From: Brevundimonas sp.
GTDB taxonomy: Bacteria; Pseudomonadota; Alphaproteobacteria; Caulobacterales; Caulobacteraceae
Direction: 5' to 3'
DNA: 64,000 bases
Assembly: GCF_029946145.1 (NCBI RefSeq)
Contig: NZ_JAQSDY010000017.1
Span: 124,001 to 188,000 of the forward strand
The notes under the pieces were generated by a model. It had not been told where the DNA came from, ran no database searches, and was given only the letters and a program-made list of their open reading frames with translations. This document shows positions 44,051-51,242 of the stretch, piece after piece (position 1 is the first letter of the stretch; each line of letters begins with the position of its first letter). The translations under genes and the position numbers were made by a program.

Positions 44051-46119
44051 GCTCGGAACCCTCCATCTTCTTCTCCGACGTCAACGAGCGGCAGGGGTCC
44101 TTCCTGCGCCGCACCTTCGTCTTCGGCGGGCTGACGGCGCTCGGCGGGCTGGCCCTGACCGGCCGCCTGGCCCAGCTTCAGGTCGTCCAGGCGGGCGAAT
44201 ACGCCACCCTGGCCTCGAACAACCAGTTCAACTTCCGCCTCGTGCCGCCGCCGCGGGGCCGTATCCTCGACCGCAACCGCGTCGTCATCGCCGGCAACCG
44301 TCCCAGCTTCCGCGTCCTGGTGGTGCGCGACGAGACCAAGGACCTGGACCAGACCCTGGACCTGCTGGGCCGTCTGCTGCCCGACACCGTGGACCGGCGC
44401 CGGTCGATCATCCGGGACGTCAACGCCGCGCCGCGCTTCTCGCCCGTCCCGGTCAAGAGCGACCTGACCTGGGAAGAGTTCGCCAGGGTCAATCTGTACG
44501 CCAACGAGCTGCCGGGCGTCATGGCCGACATGAACGAGGCCCGCTACTACCCGTTCGGCGGCGCCTTCGCCCACGTCATCGGCTATGTCGCCAAGCCCAA
44601 CGACCGCGACATCAAGGCGATCGAGGACAGGGGCGAGAAGGTCCCCGAGATTCTCTACAACCCCGGCTTCCGCATCGGCCGCCAAGGGGTGGAAAAGTCC
44701 TTCGACACCGACCTTCGCGGCGAGGCCGGCGGCACCCGGGTCGAGGTCGACGCGCGGGGCAGGGTGGTGGCCGAGGATGTCGGCGGCTCGCGCCCCGCGG
44801 TCCCTGGCAAGGACGTGGTCCTGACGCTCGACGCCGACGTCCAGAACCGGGCGCTGGAAGTCATGGGCGAGGAGTCCGGCGGCTGCGTGGTCATGGATGT
44901 CCGCAACGGCGACATCCTGTGCATGGTCTCGTCACCGTCATTCGACGCCAACCTGTTCGTCGGCGGGGTGCCGTCGCACATCTACAACGCCCTGCGCGAC
45001 TACGAGCGCAAGCCCCTGCTGGACAAGACGCTGAACGGCGTCTTCCACCCCGGCTCGACCTTCAAGATGACCACGGCCCTGGCTATCCTCCAGGCCGGCG
45101 TGGATCCGACCGAGCGTGTGACCTGCACCGGCGGCTATCGCTTCGGCAACCGCGTATTCCGTTGCTGGCAGGCCGGCGGCCACGGCCCCCAGGACATGCA
45201 CAACGCCATCAAGAACTCGTGCGACGTCTATTTCTACCACATGTGCAACCGCGCCGGCGTCGACCTGATCCAGGAGACGGCGAAGAAGATCGGCTTCATG
45301 CAGACCTATGACATCGGGGTCGGCAACCAGAAGGCCGGCTCGGTGCCCAGCAAGGCGTGGAAGGCTGAGTACAACCGCCGCAACCCCAATCCGGAATCGC
45401 GCGTCTGGTTTCCGGGCGAGACCCTGTCCGTCGCCATCGGCCAGGGCGACGTGAACGTCACCGCCCTGCAACTGGCCGTCATGACCGCGCGCATCGCCAA
45501 TGTCCGCAAGGCCATCAACCCCCGCCTGGTCAAGTCGGTCGGCGGCGTGGAGCAGCCGTCGGGCGCCGCCGTCCCGGACCTGCCGTTCCCGCCGGAACAC
45601 GTCGAGATCGTGCGGCAGGGCATGATCGCCGTGGCCAACGACCGTTCGGGCACCGCCTATCGCCAGAGCCAGCTGGGGCTGGGCGACATCCAGATGGCCG
45701 GCAAGACCGGCACCGCCCAGGTCCGCAGCTACGGGTCCGGCCCGCGCACCAGCAACGTCTGGGCGCTCAAGGACCATAACCTGTTCGTGGCCTTCGCCCC
45801 CATCGACGCACCCCGCTATGCGGTGGCGGTCATCATCGAACACGGGGGCAAGGGCGGGGCCACCGCCGGCGCCCCGCGGGCCCGCGAAATCATGCGCACG
45901 ACCCTGCTCAAGGATCCCGAGATGCTGGAGCGGATCCAGCGCCCGCCGCCGCCCGAGGCCCTGGGCCCCGAGACCGAGGCGGACGAACTGGCCGGCGCCG
46001 CGCCCGAGGATCCGGTCGCCCAGGCCCCGACCGGGACTCCGGGTCCTGCGCCGTCGGCCACGCCGCCCGCCCCCCCCGCCGCCGGCCCGCGTCCCTATCT
46101 GCCCGAGGCCCCGCGATGA
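44047..46119 (+). CDS. mrdA: Penicillin-binding protein 2, elongation transpeptidase
   Basis: The 690-residue protein has an N-terminal membrane helix ('FVFGGLTALGGLALTGRLAQLQ'), a dimerisation domain and a transpeptidase domain. The catalytic set is Ser337-Thr-Phe-Lys340, the SxD-like motif 'KNSCDVYF', and KTGT at 553-556. A Pro-rich C-terminal tail of about 60 residues is extra compared with enterobacterial PBP2. It cross-links peptidoglycan during elongation with RodA. The ATG at 44047 overlaps the mreD stop; the longer open frame reads through mreD in another frame. Confidence 0.97.
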   Translation: MSSEPSIFFSDVNERQGSFLRRTFVFGGLTALGGLALTGRLAQLQVVQAGEYATLASNNQFNFRLVPPPRGRILDRNRVVIAGNRPSFRVLVVRDETKDLDQTLDLLGRLLPDTVDRRRSIIRDVNAAPRFSPVPVKSDLTWEEFARVNLYANELPGVMADMNEARYYPFGGAFAHVIGYVAKPNDRDIKAIEDRGEKVPEILYNPGFRIGRQGVEKSFDTDLRGEAGGTRVEVDARGRVVAEDVGGSRPAVPGKDVVLTLDADVQNRALEVMGEESGGCVVMDVRNGDILCMVSSPSFDANLFVGGVPSHIYNALRDYERKPLLDKTLNGVFHPGSTFKMTTALAILQAGVDPTERVTCTGGYRFGNRVFRCWQAGGHGPQDMHNAIKNSCDVYFYHMCNRAGVDLIQETAKKIGFMQTYDIGVGNQKAGSVPSKAWKAEYNRRNPNPESRVWFPGETLSVAIGQGDVNVTALQLAVMTARIANVRKAINPRLVKSVGGVEQPSGAAVPDLPFPPEHVEIVRQGMIAVANDRSGTAYRQSQLGLGDIQMAGKTGTAQVRSYGSGPRTSNVWALKDHNLFVAFAPIDAPRYAVAVIIEHGGKGGATAGAPRAREIMRTTLLKDPEMLERIQRPPPPEALGPETEADELAGAAPEDPVAQAPTGTPGPAPSATPPAPPAAGPRPYLPEAPR

Positions 46120-47273
46120 CCGCCTCCGCCCTGACGCGCCCCGGCGAGCGCGACCGCCTCTCGACCAAGATCAGCGAACTGGACTGGCGCCTGATCGGCC
46201 TGCTGAGCCTGGTCGCCATGGTCGGCGCCGCCATGCTCTATTCGATCGCGGGCGGAAACTGGCAGCCCTGGGCGGCCAAGCACGTGATCCGTTTCGCGGC
46301 CTTGCTGACGATCATGCTGGGGCTGGCGATGGTGCACCCGAAATGGTGGTTCCGCGCCGCCTATCCGCTCTACGGCCTGCTGCTGGTCCTCGTCCTGATG
46401 ATCGAGTTCACACCGCTGGGCTATACGGCGGGGGGCGCGAGGAACTGGCTGAACCTCGGCTTCATGCGCATCCAGCCGGCCGAATTCATCAAGATCGGCC
46501 TCGTCCTGGCCCTGGCCCGCTGGTACCACAATCATACGGCCCAGGAGGCGCGCTGGTCGTGGAAGCTGCTGATCCCGGCCGGCATGATCGGTGTTCCCTT
46601 CATTCTGGTGGCCAAACAGCCTGACCTGGGCTCGGCCATGGTCATCGGCCTGACCGGCGCCGTGGTCATGTTCGTGGCCGGCCTCAGCTGGCGCGTCATC
46701 GCCGCCGGGGCGGCGGCCGCCGTCGCCATCATTCCGCCCTTCGTCATGTTCGGCATGCACGACTATCAGCGCAACCGCGTGCTGACCTTCCTCAGTCCGG
46801 AGTCCGACCCGTCGGGCACGGGCTACAACATCATCCAGTCCAAGATCGCCCTTGGCTCGGGCGGATTGCTGGGCAAGGGCTATGGTCTGGGCAGCCAGAG
46901 CCAGCTGGAGTTCCTGCCGGAACGGCACACGGACTTCATCTTCTCCACCGTGGCCGAGGAGTTCGGCTTCGTCGGATCGTTCACGGTGCTGGCCTGCTAT
47001 GTCACCATCATCCTGATCGCCCTGCGCATCGCATCGCTGGCGCACAGCCATTTCGGCCGGATCGCCGCAGCCGGCATGACGGCCTTCTTCGCCCTGTTTG
47101 TCCTCATCAACGGCGCCATGGTCATGGGAATGGCCCCGGTGGTCGGGGTGCCGATGCCGCTGCTGTCCTATGGCGGATCGTCGATGATGACCGTCATGCT
47201 CGGCTTCGGCCTGGTGCTGGCGACCCGGGTGCACCGCTACGTCGAACTGCCCAAGGGCCACGGACTGTTCTGA
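46116..47273 (+). CDS. rodA: Peptidoglycan glycosyltransferase RodA (MrdB)
   Basis: The 385-residue SEDS-family membrane protein has about ten helices and polymerises lipid II as partner of PBP2. Conserved parts are 'GGARNWLNLGFMRIQPAEFIKI', 'KQPDLGSAMVIGLTGAVVMFVAGL', 'SDPSGTGYNIIQSKIALGSGG', 'LPERHTDFIFSTVAEEFGFVGS' and 'GMAPVVGVPMPLLSYGGSSMM'. It overlaps mrdA by 4 bases and ends the elongasome operon. Confidence 0.97.
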   Translation: MTASALTRPGERDRLSTKISELDWRLIGLLSLVAMVGAAMLYSIAGGNWQPWAAKHVIRFAALLTIMLGLAMVHPKWWFRAAYPLYGLLLVLVLMIEFTPLGYTAGGARNWLNLGFMRIQPAEFIKIGLVLALARWYHNHTAQEARWSWKLLIPAGMIGVPFILVAKQPDLGSAMVIGLTGAVVMFVAGLSWRVIAAGAAAAVAIIPPFVMFGMHDYQRNRVLTFLSPESDPSGTGYNIIQSKIALGSGGLLGKGYGLGSQSQLEFLPERHTDFIFSTVAEEFGFVGSFTVLACYVTIILIALRIASLAHSHFGRIAAAGMTAFFALFVLINGAMVMGMAPVVGVPMPLLSYGGSSMMTVMLGFGLVLATRVHRYVELPKGHGLF

Positions 47274-47298
47274 TCCGGCCTTCGTGCGTTAGGCTCTG

Positions 47299-47766
47299 AT
47301 GATGAGCAAATCCAAAGCCGCCGCTGTCGCCACGCCACCCGTCTTCGTGCCGGACTGGGGAGACAAGCCGTGTCCGAAGCCGGTCCTGCCCGCGGCCTCC
47401 GCAGCGCAGACCGCCGCCCTGATGGATGGCGTGCGCATGCGCGAGAACCCGGCGGAGTGGGCCTTCGTCCGCCTGTCCAAGCTGATCGAGGATTTCGAGA
47501 AGGGTCTCGACAAGGATGAGGAGATCGGGGCCCGCATCGTCGGCCTGCCGGGCGACGGCACCATGTCGATCGAGGACCTCGGCTTCTGGGGGCCGGACTT
47601 CATCATGTTCCTGGGCAAGAACGCAGACGGCAAGCCGGTGCGCCTGATACAGCACTATCAGCAGATCAACGTCCTGCTCGACGTGCGCAAGAAGCCCGAG
47701 GAACGCGAGGCCCGCCGGATCGGCTTCCAGCTGTCGGAAATGGTCGCGAAGACCAACCCGAAATAG
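47299..47766 (+). CDS. DUF6173 family protein
   Basis: The 155-residue soluble product is mostly alpha-helix and strand. Phrases such as 'ENPAEWAFVRLSKLIEDFEKGLDKDEEIGARIVGLPG' and 'EDLGFWGPDFIMFLGKNADGKPVRLIQHYQQINVLL' match the alphaproteobacterial DUF6173 family as I remember it. The function is unknown. Two ATG codons stand side by side at 47299 and 47302, and either may be used. It lies 25 bases behind rodA on the same strand, so it may be the tail gene of that operon. Confidence 0.75.
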   Translation: MMSKSKAAAVATPPVFVPDWGDKPCPKPVLPAASAAQTAALMDGVRMRENPAEWAFVRLSKLIEDFEKGLDKDEEIGARIVGLPGDGTMSIEDLGFWGPDFIMFLGKNADGKPVRLIQHYQQINVLLDVRKKPEEREARRIGFQLSEMVAKTNPK

Positions 47767-47792
47767 GGGGAGGAGGGGCTGTTAGGCCTCTG

Positions 47793-47950
47793 TTTTCTCC
47801 CTCCCCCTCCGGGGGAGGGTCGCCGCCGCGTCAGCGGCGGCGGGGCGGGGGCGGCTTGGCGACCCAGGCGCCGGCATCCGCCCCGCCGAGCCCCTCCCAC
47901 CCTGTCGTCGCTACGCGCCGACATCCCTCCCTCAAGCGGGAGGGAGAAAA
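47793..47950. repeat. Palindromic intergenic repeat, variant related to family A
   Basis: About 158 bases carry outer arms TTTTCTCCCTCCC and its complement GGGAGGGAGAAAA, an inner GC hairpin (CGCCGCCGC-GTCA-GCGGCGGCG), and a divergent centre. The logic is the same as for the other two copies: C/T-rich start, G/A-rich end, between gene ends. The sequence itself is only loosely similar. It separates the DUF6173 gene from the convergent pip gene. Confidence 0.7.
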
Positions 47951-47953
47951 TCG

Positions 47954-48934
47954 CTACCGGTCGGCCTCCGCCGCCCAGTCCGTGCCGCGCACCAGGCTGT
48001 CGATGATGCCCGGTTCGGTCGAGGCGTGGCCGGCGTCCTTGACGATGTCCAGCTTCGCCTCGGGCCAGGCCCGGTGCAGGGCCCAAGCGCTGGCGATCGG
48101 CGTCACCACGTCGAACCGTCCCTGGGCGATCCAGCAGGGGATGTGCTTGATCCGGCCTATGTTCTTCAGCAGCCAGCCTTCCTCGGGGAAGAAGCCGCCG
48201 TTCATGAAGTACCAGCATTCGATACGGGCGAAGGCGACGGCGAACTCGGGCTCGGCGAACTTGTCCGGACACGCGTCCGGGCCCTCGACGCTGACGGTCT
48301 CTCCCTCCCAGCTCGACCAGGCGATGGCGCAGCGCTCGCGCTCGGCCTTGTCGTCGCCGGTCAGCCGCTTGTAGTAGGCGCCCATCAGGTCGTGGCGCTC
48401 ATCCTCGGGGATCGGGGCCAGGAACCGCTCCCAGGCGTCGGGGAAGATGTTGGACGCGCCGTCCTGATAGAACCAGTGCAGTTCCGGCTTTGTCAGCAGG
48501 AAGATGCCGCGCAGCAGCAGGGCAGCGGTCCGCTCGGGATGGGTGATGGCGTAGGCCATCGACAGGGTCGAGCCCCAGCTGCCGCCGAACACCACCCATT
48601 TGTCGATGCCCAGCAACTCGCGCAGGCGTTCGATGTCCTCAATCAGCGTCCAGGTCGTATTCTCTTCCAGCGACGCATTGGGCCGGCTCTTGCCGCAGCC
48701 CCGCTGGTCGAACAGGACGATCCGGTATTTCGCCGGATCGAAATAGCGGCGCATGCCGGGATTGACCGCGCCGCCCGGGCCGCCGTGCAGCACGACGACC
48801 GGACGGCCCTGCGGGTTGCCGCATTCCTCATAGTAGATATTGTGCACTCCGCCGGTCGGCATATAGCCGGTGGCGTAGGGCTCGATCTCCGGGAAAAGTT
48901 CACGACGGGACGTTTCGGGCACAGGGAAAGCCAT
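47954..48934 (-). CDS. pip: Proline iminopeptidase
   Basis: The 326-residue alpha/beta-hydrolase (peptidase S33) removes N-terminal proline from peptides. The nucleophile is Ser119 in 'VFGGSWGSTLSMAYA', with Asp in 'AQGRFDVVTP' and His in 'KDAGHASTEP'. The oxyanion region 'VVLHGGPGGAVNPGM' and 'FDQRGCGKSRPNA' are conserved. The start at 48934 matches homologues ('RRELFPEIEPYATGYM'); the frame opens a further 22 codons upstream. Confidence 0.95.
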   Translation of the reverse strand: MAFPVPETSRRELFPEIEPYATGYMPTGGVHNIYYEECGNPQGRPVVVLHGGPGGAVNPGMRRYFDPAKYRIVLFDQRGCGKSRPNASLEENTTWTLIEDIERLRELLGIDKWVVFGGSWGSTLSMAYAITHPERTAALLLRGIFLLTKPELHWFYQDGASNIFPDAWERFLAPIPEDERHDLMGAYYKRLTGDDKAERERCAIAWSSWEGETVSVEGPDACPDKFAEPEFAVAFARIECWYFMNGGFFPEEGWLLKNIGRIKHIPCWIAQGRFDVVTPIASAWALHRAWPEAKLDIVKDAGHASTEPGIIDSLVRGTDWAAEADR

Positions 48935-48962
48935 ACGGTAATCGGGTCTCTGTTCGCGCCGG

Positions 48963-49337
48963 TCAGGCGGCGGTGGTGATTTGTGACCGCAATGCGGCAA
49001 CGGCGAGTAAAAGCCAAGCTGAGATCATCAGTACACCGCCGATGGGGGCGACCGCGCCCATGGCGGGCAGGCTCAAAAGGGCGATGGCTGACAGAGCGAG
49101 GCAGAATACCAGCCCGCCCGCGGCCGCCAGCCAGCCGGCGACCACGACAAGGCGCGACCGGGACGGCCAGACCGCGCAGACCAGGGCCAGCACCGCATGG
49201 ACCATCTGATAGTGACCTCCCGTGGTCAGCAGGGTCTTGATCTGCGGGCCCGCGCCATGGGCGGCGAAGGCGCCGATGGCCACCGCAAGGGCCCCGTTCA
49301 GGGCGGCGAAGACCGCCAGACTACGCGTCACTCTCAT
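48963..49337 (-). CDS. DUF423 family membrane protein
   Basis: The 124-residue product has four membrane helices and the DUF423 (YgdD-like) N-terminal signature 'LNGALAVAIGAFAAHG'. 'GGHYQMVHAVLALVCAVW' and 'ALPAMGAVAPIGGVLMISAWLLL'-like segments follow. The function is unknown. It lies 28 bases upstream of pip on the same strand and diverges from the MFS gene. Confidence 0.88.
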   Translation of the reverse strand: MRVTRSLAVFAALNGALAVAIGAFAAHGAGPQIKTLLTTGGHYQMVHAVLALVCAVWPSRSRLVVVAGWLAAAGGLVFCLALSAIALLSLPAMGAVAPIGGVLMISAWLLLAVAALRSQITTAA

Positions 49338-49387
49338 GCTGACGAGGCTAGCCGACAGAATCCCGCGAGTCTGCTATTGCCCGGCGC

Positions 49388-50566
49388 ATGACCGCCGCCC
49401 AGCGCCTGGCTTTGCAGTATGTGTTGCTCTTCGGCGCCACCGGGGTCAGCCTTCCGTTTGCAGGCTTATGGTTAAGCTCGCGGGGGTTGAGCGGCGCGCA
49501 GATCGGAACGCTGCTGGCCGTCCCCATGCTGGCCCGAATCATCACCGGCCCGCTCCTGGCGGTCTGGGCGGACGGTTTCAGACTGAGACGCACGCCCATC
49601 GCCCTGCTGGGTGTGGTCATGACGCTCGGCTATGGCGCGGCCGGGCTGGTGGACGGCTATCTCGCCTGGGCCGCGTGCTGGTTCGTCGGGGCGACCGCCA
49701 TGGGGATTCTGGTGCCCCTGACCGACGTGCTGAACCTGCGGCTGGCCGGCCGGCTGGGCTACACCTTCGCCCTGCCTCGCGCCTTCGGGTCCGTGGCCTT
49801 CGTCGCCGCCAACATGATCATGGGCGCGATGCTGCTGACCATGCCCGCCGACGCGATCATCGTCTGGCTGGTCGTCGCCTCCCTCGGCCTCGCCGTGGTC
49901 GCGGTCCTGGCCCTTCCACCGGAGCAGGTGGCCGATGGGGAGCCCTTGCGGGGCCGCGAGCGGTTCCGCGGCCTTGGGCGGCTGGTCAGGGACCCGACCT
50001 TCATGATCGCCATCTTCGCCATCGGCGCGGTTCAGGCGGCCCATGCCTACCAGTACGGATTCTCGGCCATCCTGTGGAAGGCCGAGGGGATCAGCGAGGC
50101 CGTCACCGGCCAGCTCTGGGCCTTCGGCGTCGTGGCCGAGATCGCGCTGATGTGGCTGTTCGAACCCTGGCGCCGCCGCGTGGGCATAAGCCCCTGGAGC
50201 ATGCTGGTCGTGGGCGCGGCCGCCGCCGTCCTGCGCTGGAGTGCGATGGCCCTGGCGCCGCCGTTGTGGATGCTGTGGCCCCTGCAGGCGCTGCACGCCC
50301 TGACCTTCGCGGCGACCTTCCTGGCCGGGATCCAGATCGTCGAACAGCTGGCGCCGCGCGACAGCCAGACGGCGGGGCAGATGCTCAGCTCGGTGCTCTC
50401 GGCCGGGGTGCTGATCGGGCTGGCTACGGCCGCGTCGGGCACGCTCTTCGACCGGTACGGCGCCGGCGGCTACTGGGCGATGGCGGCGATGGCGGCTGCT
50501 GGCCTTCTGGCGGCGCTTCCGCTGAGGCGTCAGCTGGCCCGCGAGCGGGGCATCGGCGCCAGGTGA
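49388..50566 (+). CDS. MFS transporter, HcaT/MFS_1-like group
   Basis: The 392-residue protein has about 12 membrane helices. The N-terminal 'LQYVLLFGATGVSLPFAGLWLSSRGLSGAQIG' and 'LLAVWADGFRLRRTPI' (loop 2-3 motif) match the phenylpropionate permease/nucleoside-transporter-like group. The substrate is not predictable. Its last 37 bases overlap the 3' end of the convergent peptidase-like gene. Confidence 0.88.
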   Translation: MTAAQRLALQYVLLFGATGVSLPFAGLWLSSRGLSGAQIGTLLAVPMLARIITGPLLAVWADGFRLRRTPIALLGVVMTLGYGAAGLVDGYLAWAACWFVGATAMGILVPLTDVLNLRLAGRLGYTFALPRAFGSVAFVAANMIMGAMLLTMPADAIIVWLVVASLGLAVVAVLALPPEQVADGEPLRGRERFRGLGRLVRDPTFMIAIFAIGAVQAAHAYQYGFSAILWKAEGISEAVTGQLWAFGVVAEIALMWLFEPWRRRVGISPWSMLVVGAAAAVLRWSAMALAPPLWMLWPLQALHALTFAATFLAGIQIVEQLAPRDSQTAGQMLSSVLSAGVLIGLATAASGTLFDRYGAGGYWAMAAMAAAGLLAALPLRRQLARERGIGAR

Positions 50567-51129
50567 CGCGCCATGGCCTCGGCGGCGGTCTTGACCGCGC
50601 GCTGGACGGTGGAGGCGGGCGTGTTCTCGGGGGCGCGCAACAGGCCGACGGCCGGCGTGTCCAGTCCTTCTGGCAGGCTGGAGAGCACCCGGTACAGAAG
50701 ATAGCTGCCGGCGTCGTCTTCCGCGTCCGAGCTGGTATCGACAGCCAGCCCGGCCTCGTTCAGCGCACGGACGATGTCCGCCGCCGGCGCCGTGGCTCGG
50801 GCAACGGCGGGACCGACGCTGGTTAGCCGATGCACGCCGTCGAGTGAGCGGTTCTCGGCCCGGATCTGCAGTCTGAAGTGCGCGCTGCGGCGGGTGCGTC
50901 CGACCAGCAACAGGGCCCGGCAGTACTGATCCCCGAGATGGGCGGTCAGGGTTTCGGCAAGGGCGTCCGGCTCGCCGCCCGGTACGGCGATGGTGCGGGC
51001 GCCGACGGGATTCCACGGCTGACCGGACAAGTCCTCGATCGGATCCCAGACAGCGTCCTCGGGGTCCCAGGCACAGATCACGATCGCGGGGCGATGATCC
51101 GGCGGCGTCTCGGCGGCTGTCTCGAGCAT
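50530..51129 (-). CDS. Pyroglutamyl-peptidase-like protein lacking catalytic residues
   Basis: The 199-residue product aligns by eye with peptidase C15: 'RALLLVGRTRRSAHFRLQIRAEN' corresponds to the strand and Glu loop, 'GPAVARATAPAADIVRALNEAGLAV' to the region before the nucleophile, 'DDAGSYLLYRVLSSL' to the Cys helix, and 'VGLLRAPEN' to the His strand. At the positions of the catalytic Glu, Cys and His none of these residues is found. It is therefore probably an inactive relative with a binding role. Other origins of the fold are possible. It overlaps the convergent MFS gene by 37 bases. Confidence 0.65.
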   Translation of the reverse strand: MLETAAETPPDHRPAIVICAWDPEDAVWDPIEDLSGQPWNPVGARTIAVPGGEPDALAETLTAHLGDQYCRALLLVGRTRRSAHFRLQIRAENRSLDGVHRLTSVGPAVARATAPAADIVRALNEAGLAVDTSSDAEDDAGSYLLYRVLSSLPEGLDTPAVGLLRAPENTPASTVQRAVKTAAEAMARHLAPMPRSRAS

Positions 51130-51242
51130 GAACCCTGCTTACGCGTGACGGATGCGTGACGGGCCGGACGGTGTCGCCATCCAGCAACCGCCGTCAAGAC
51201 GAAATCGGCCAGGGAGCCCGTCCGTACCCGTCGATTTCCTCG

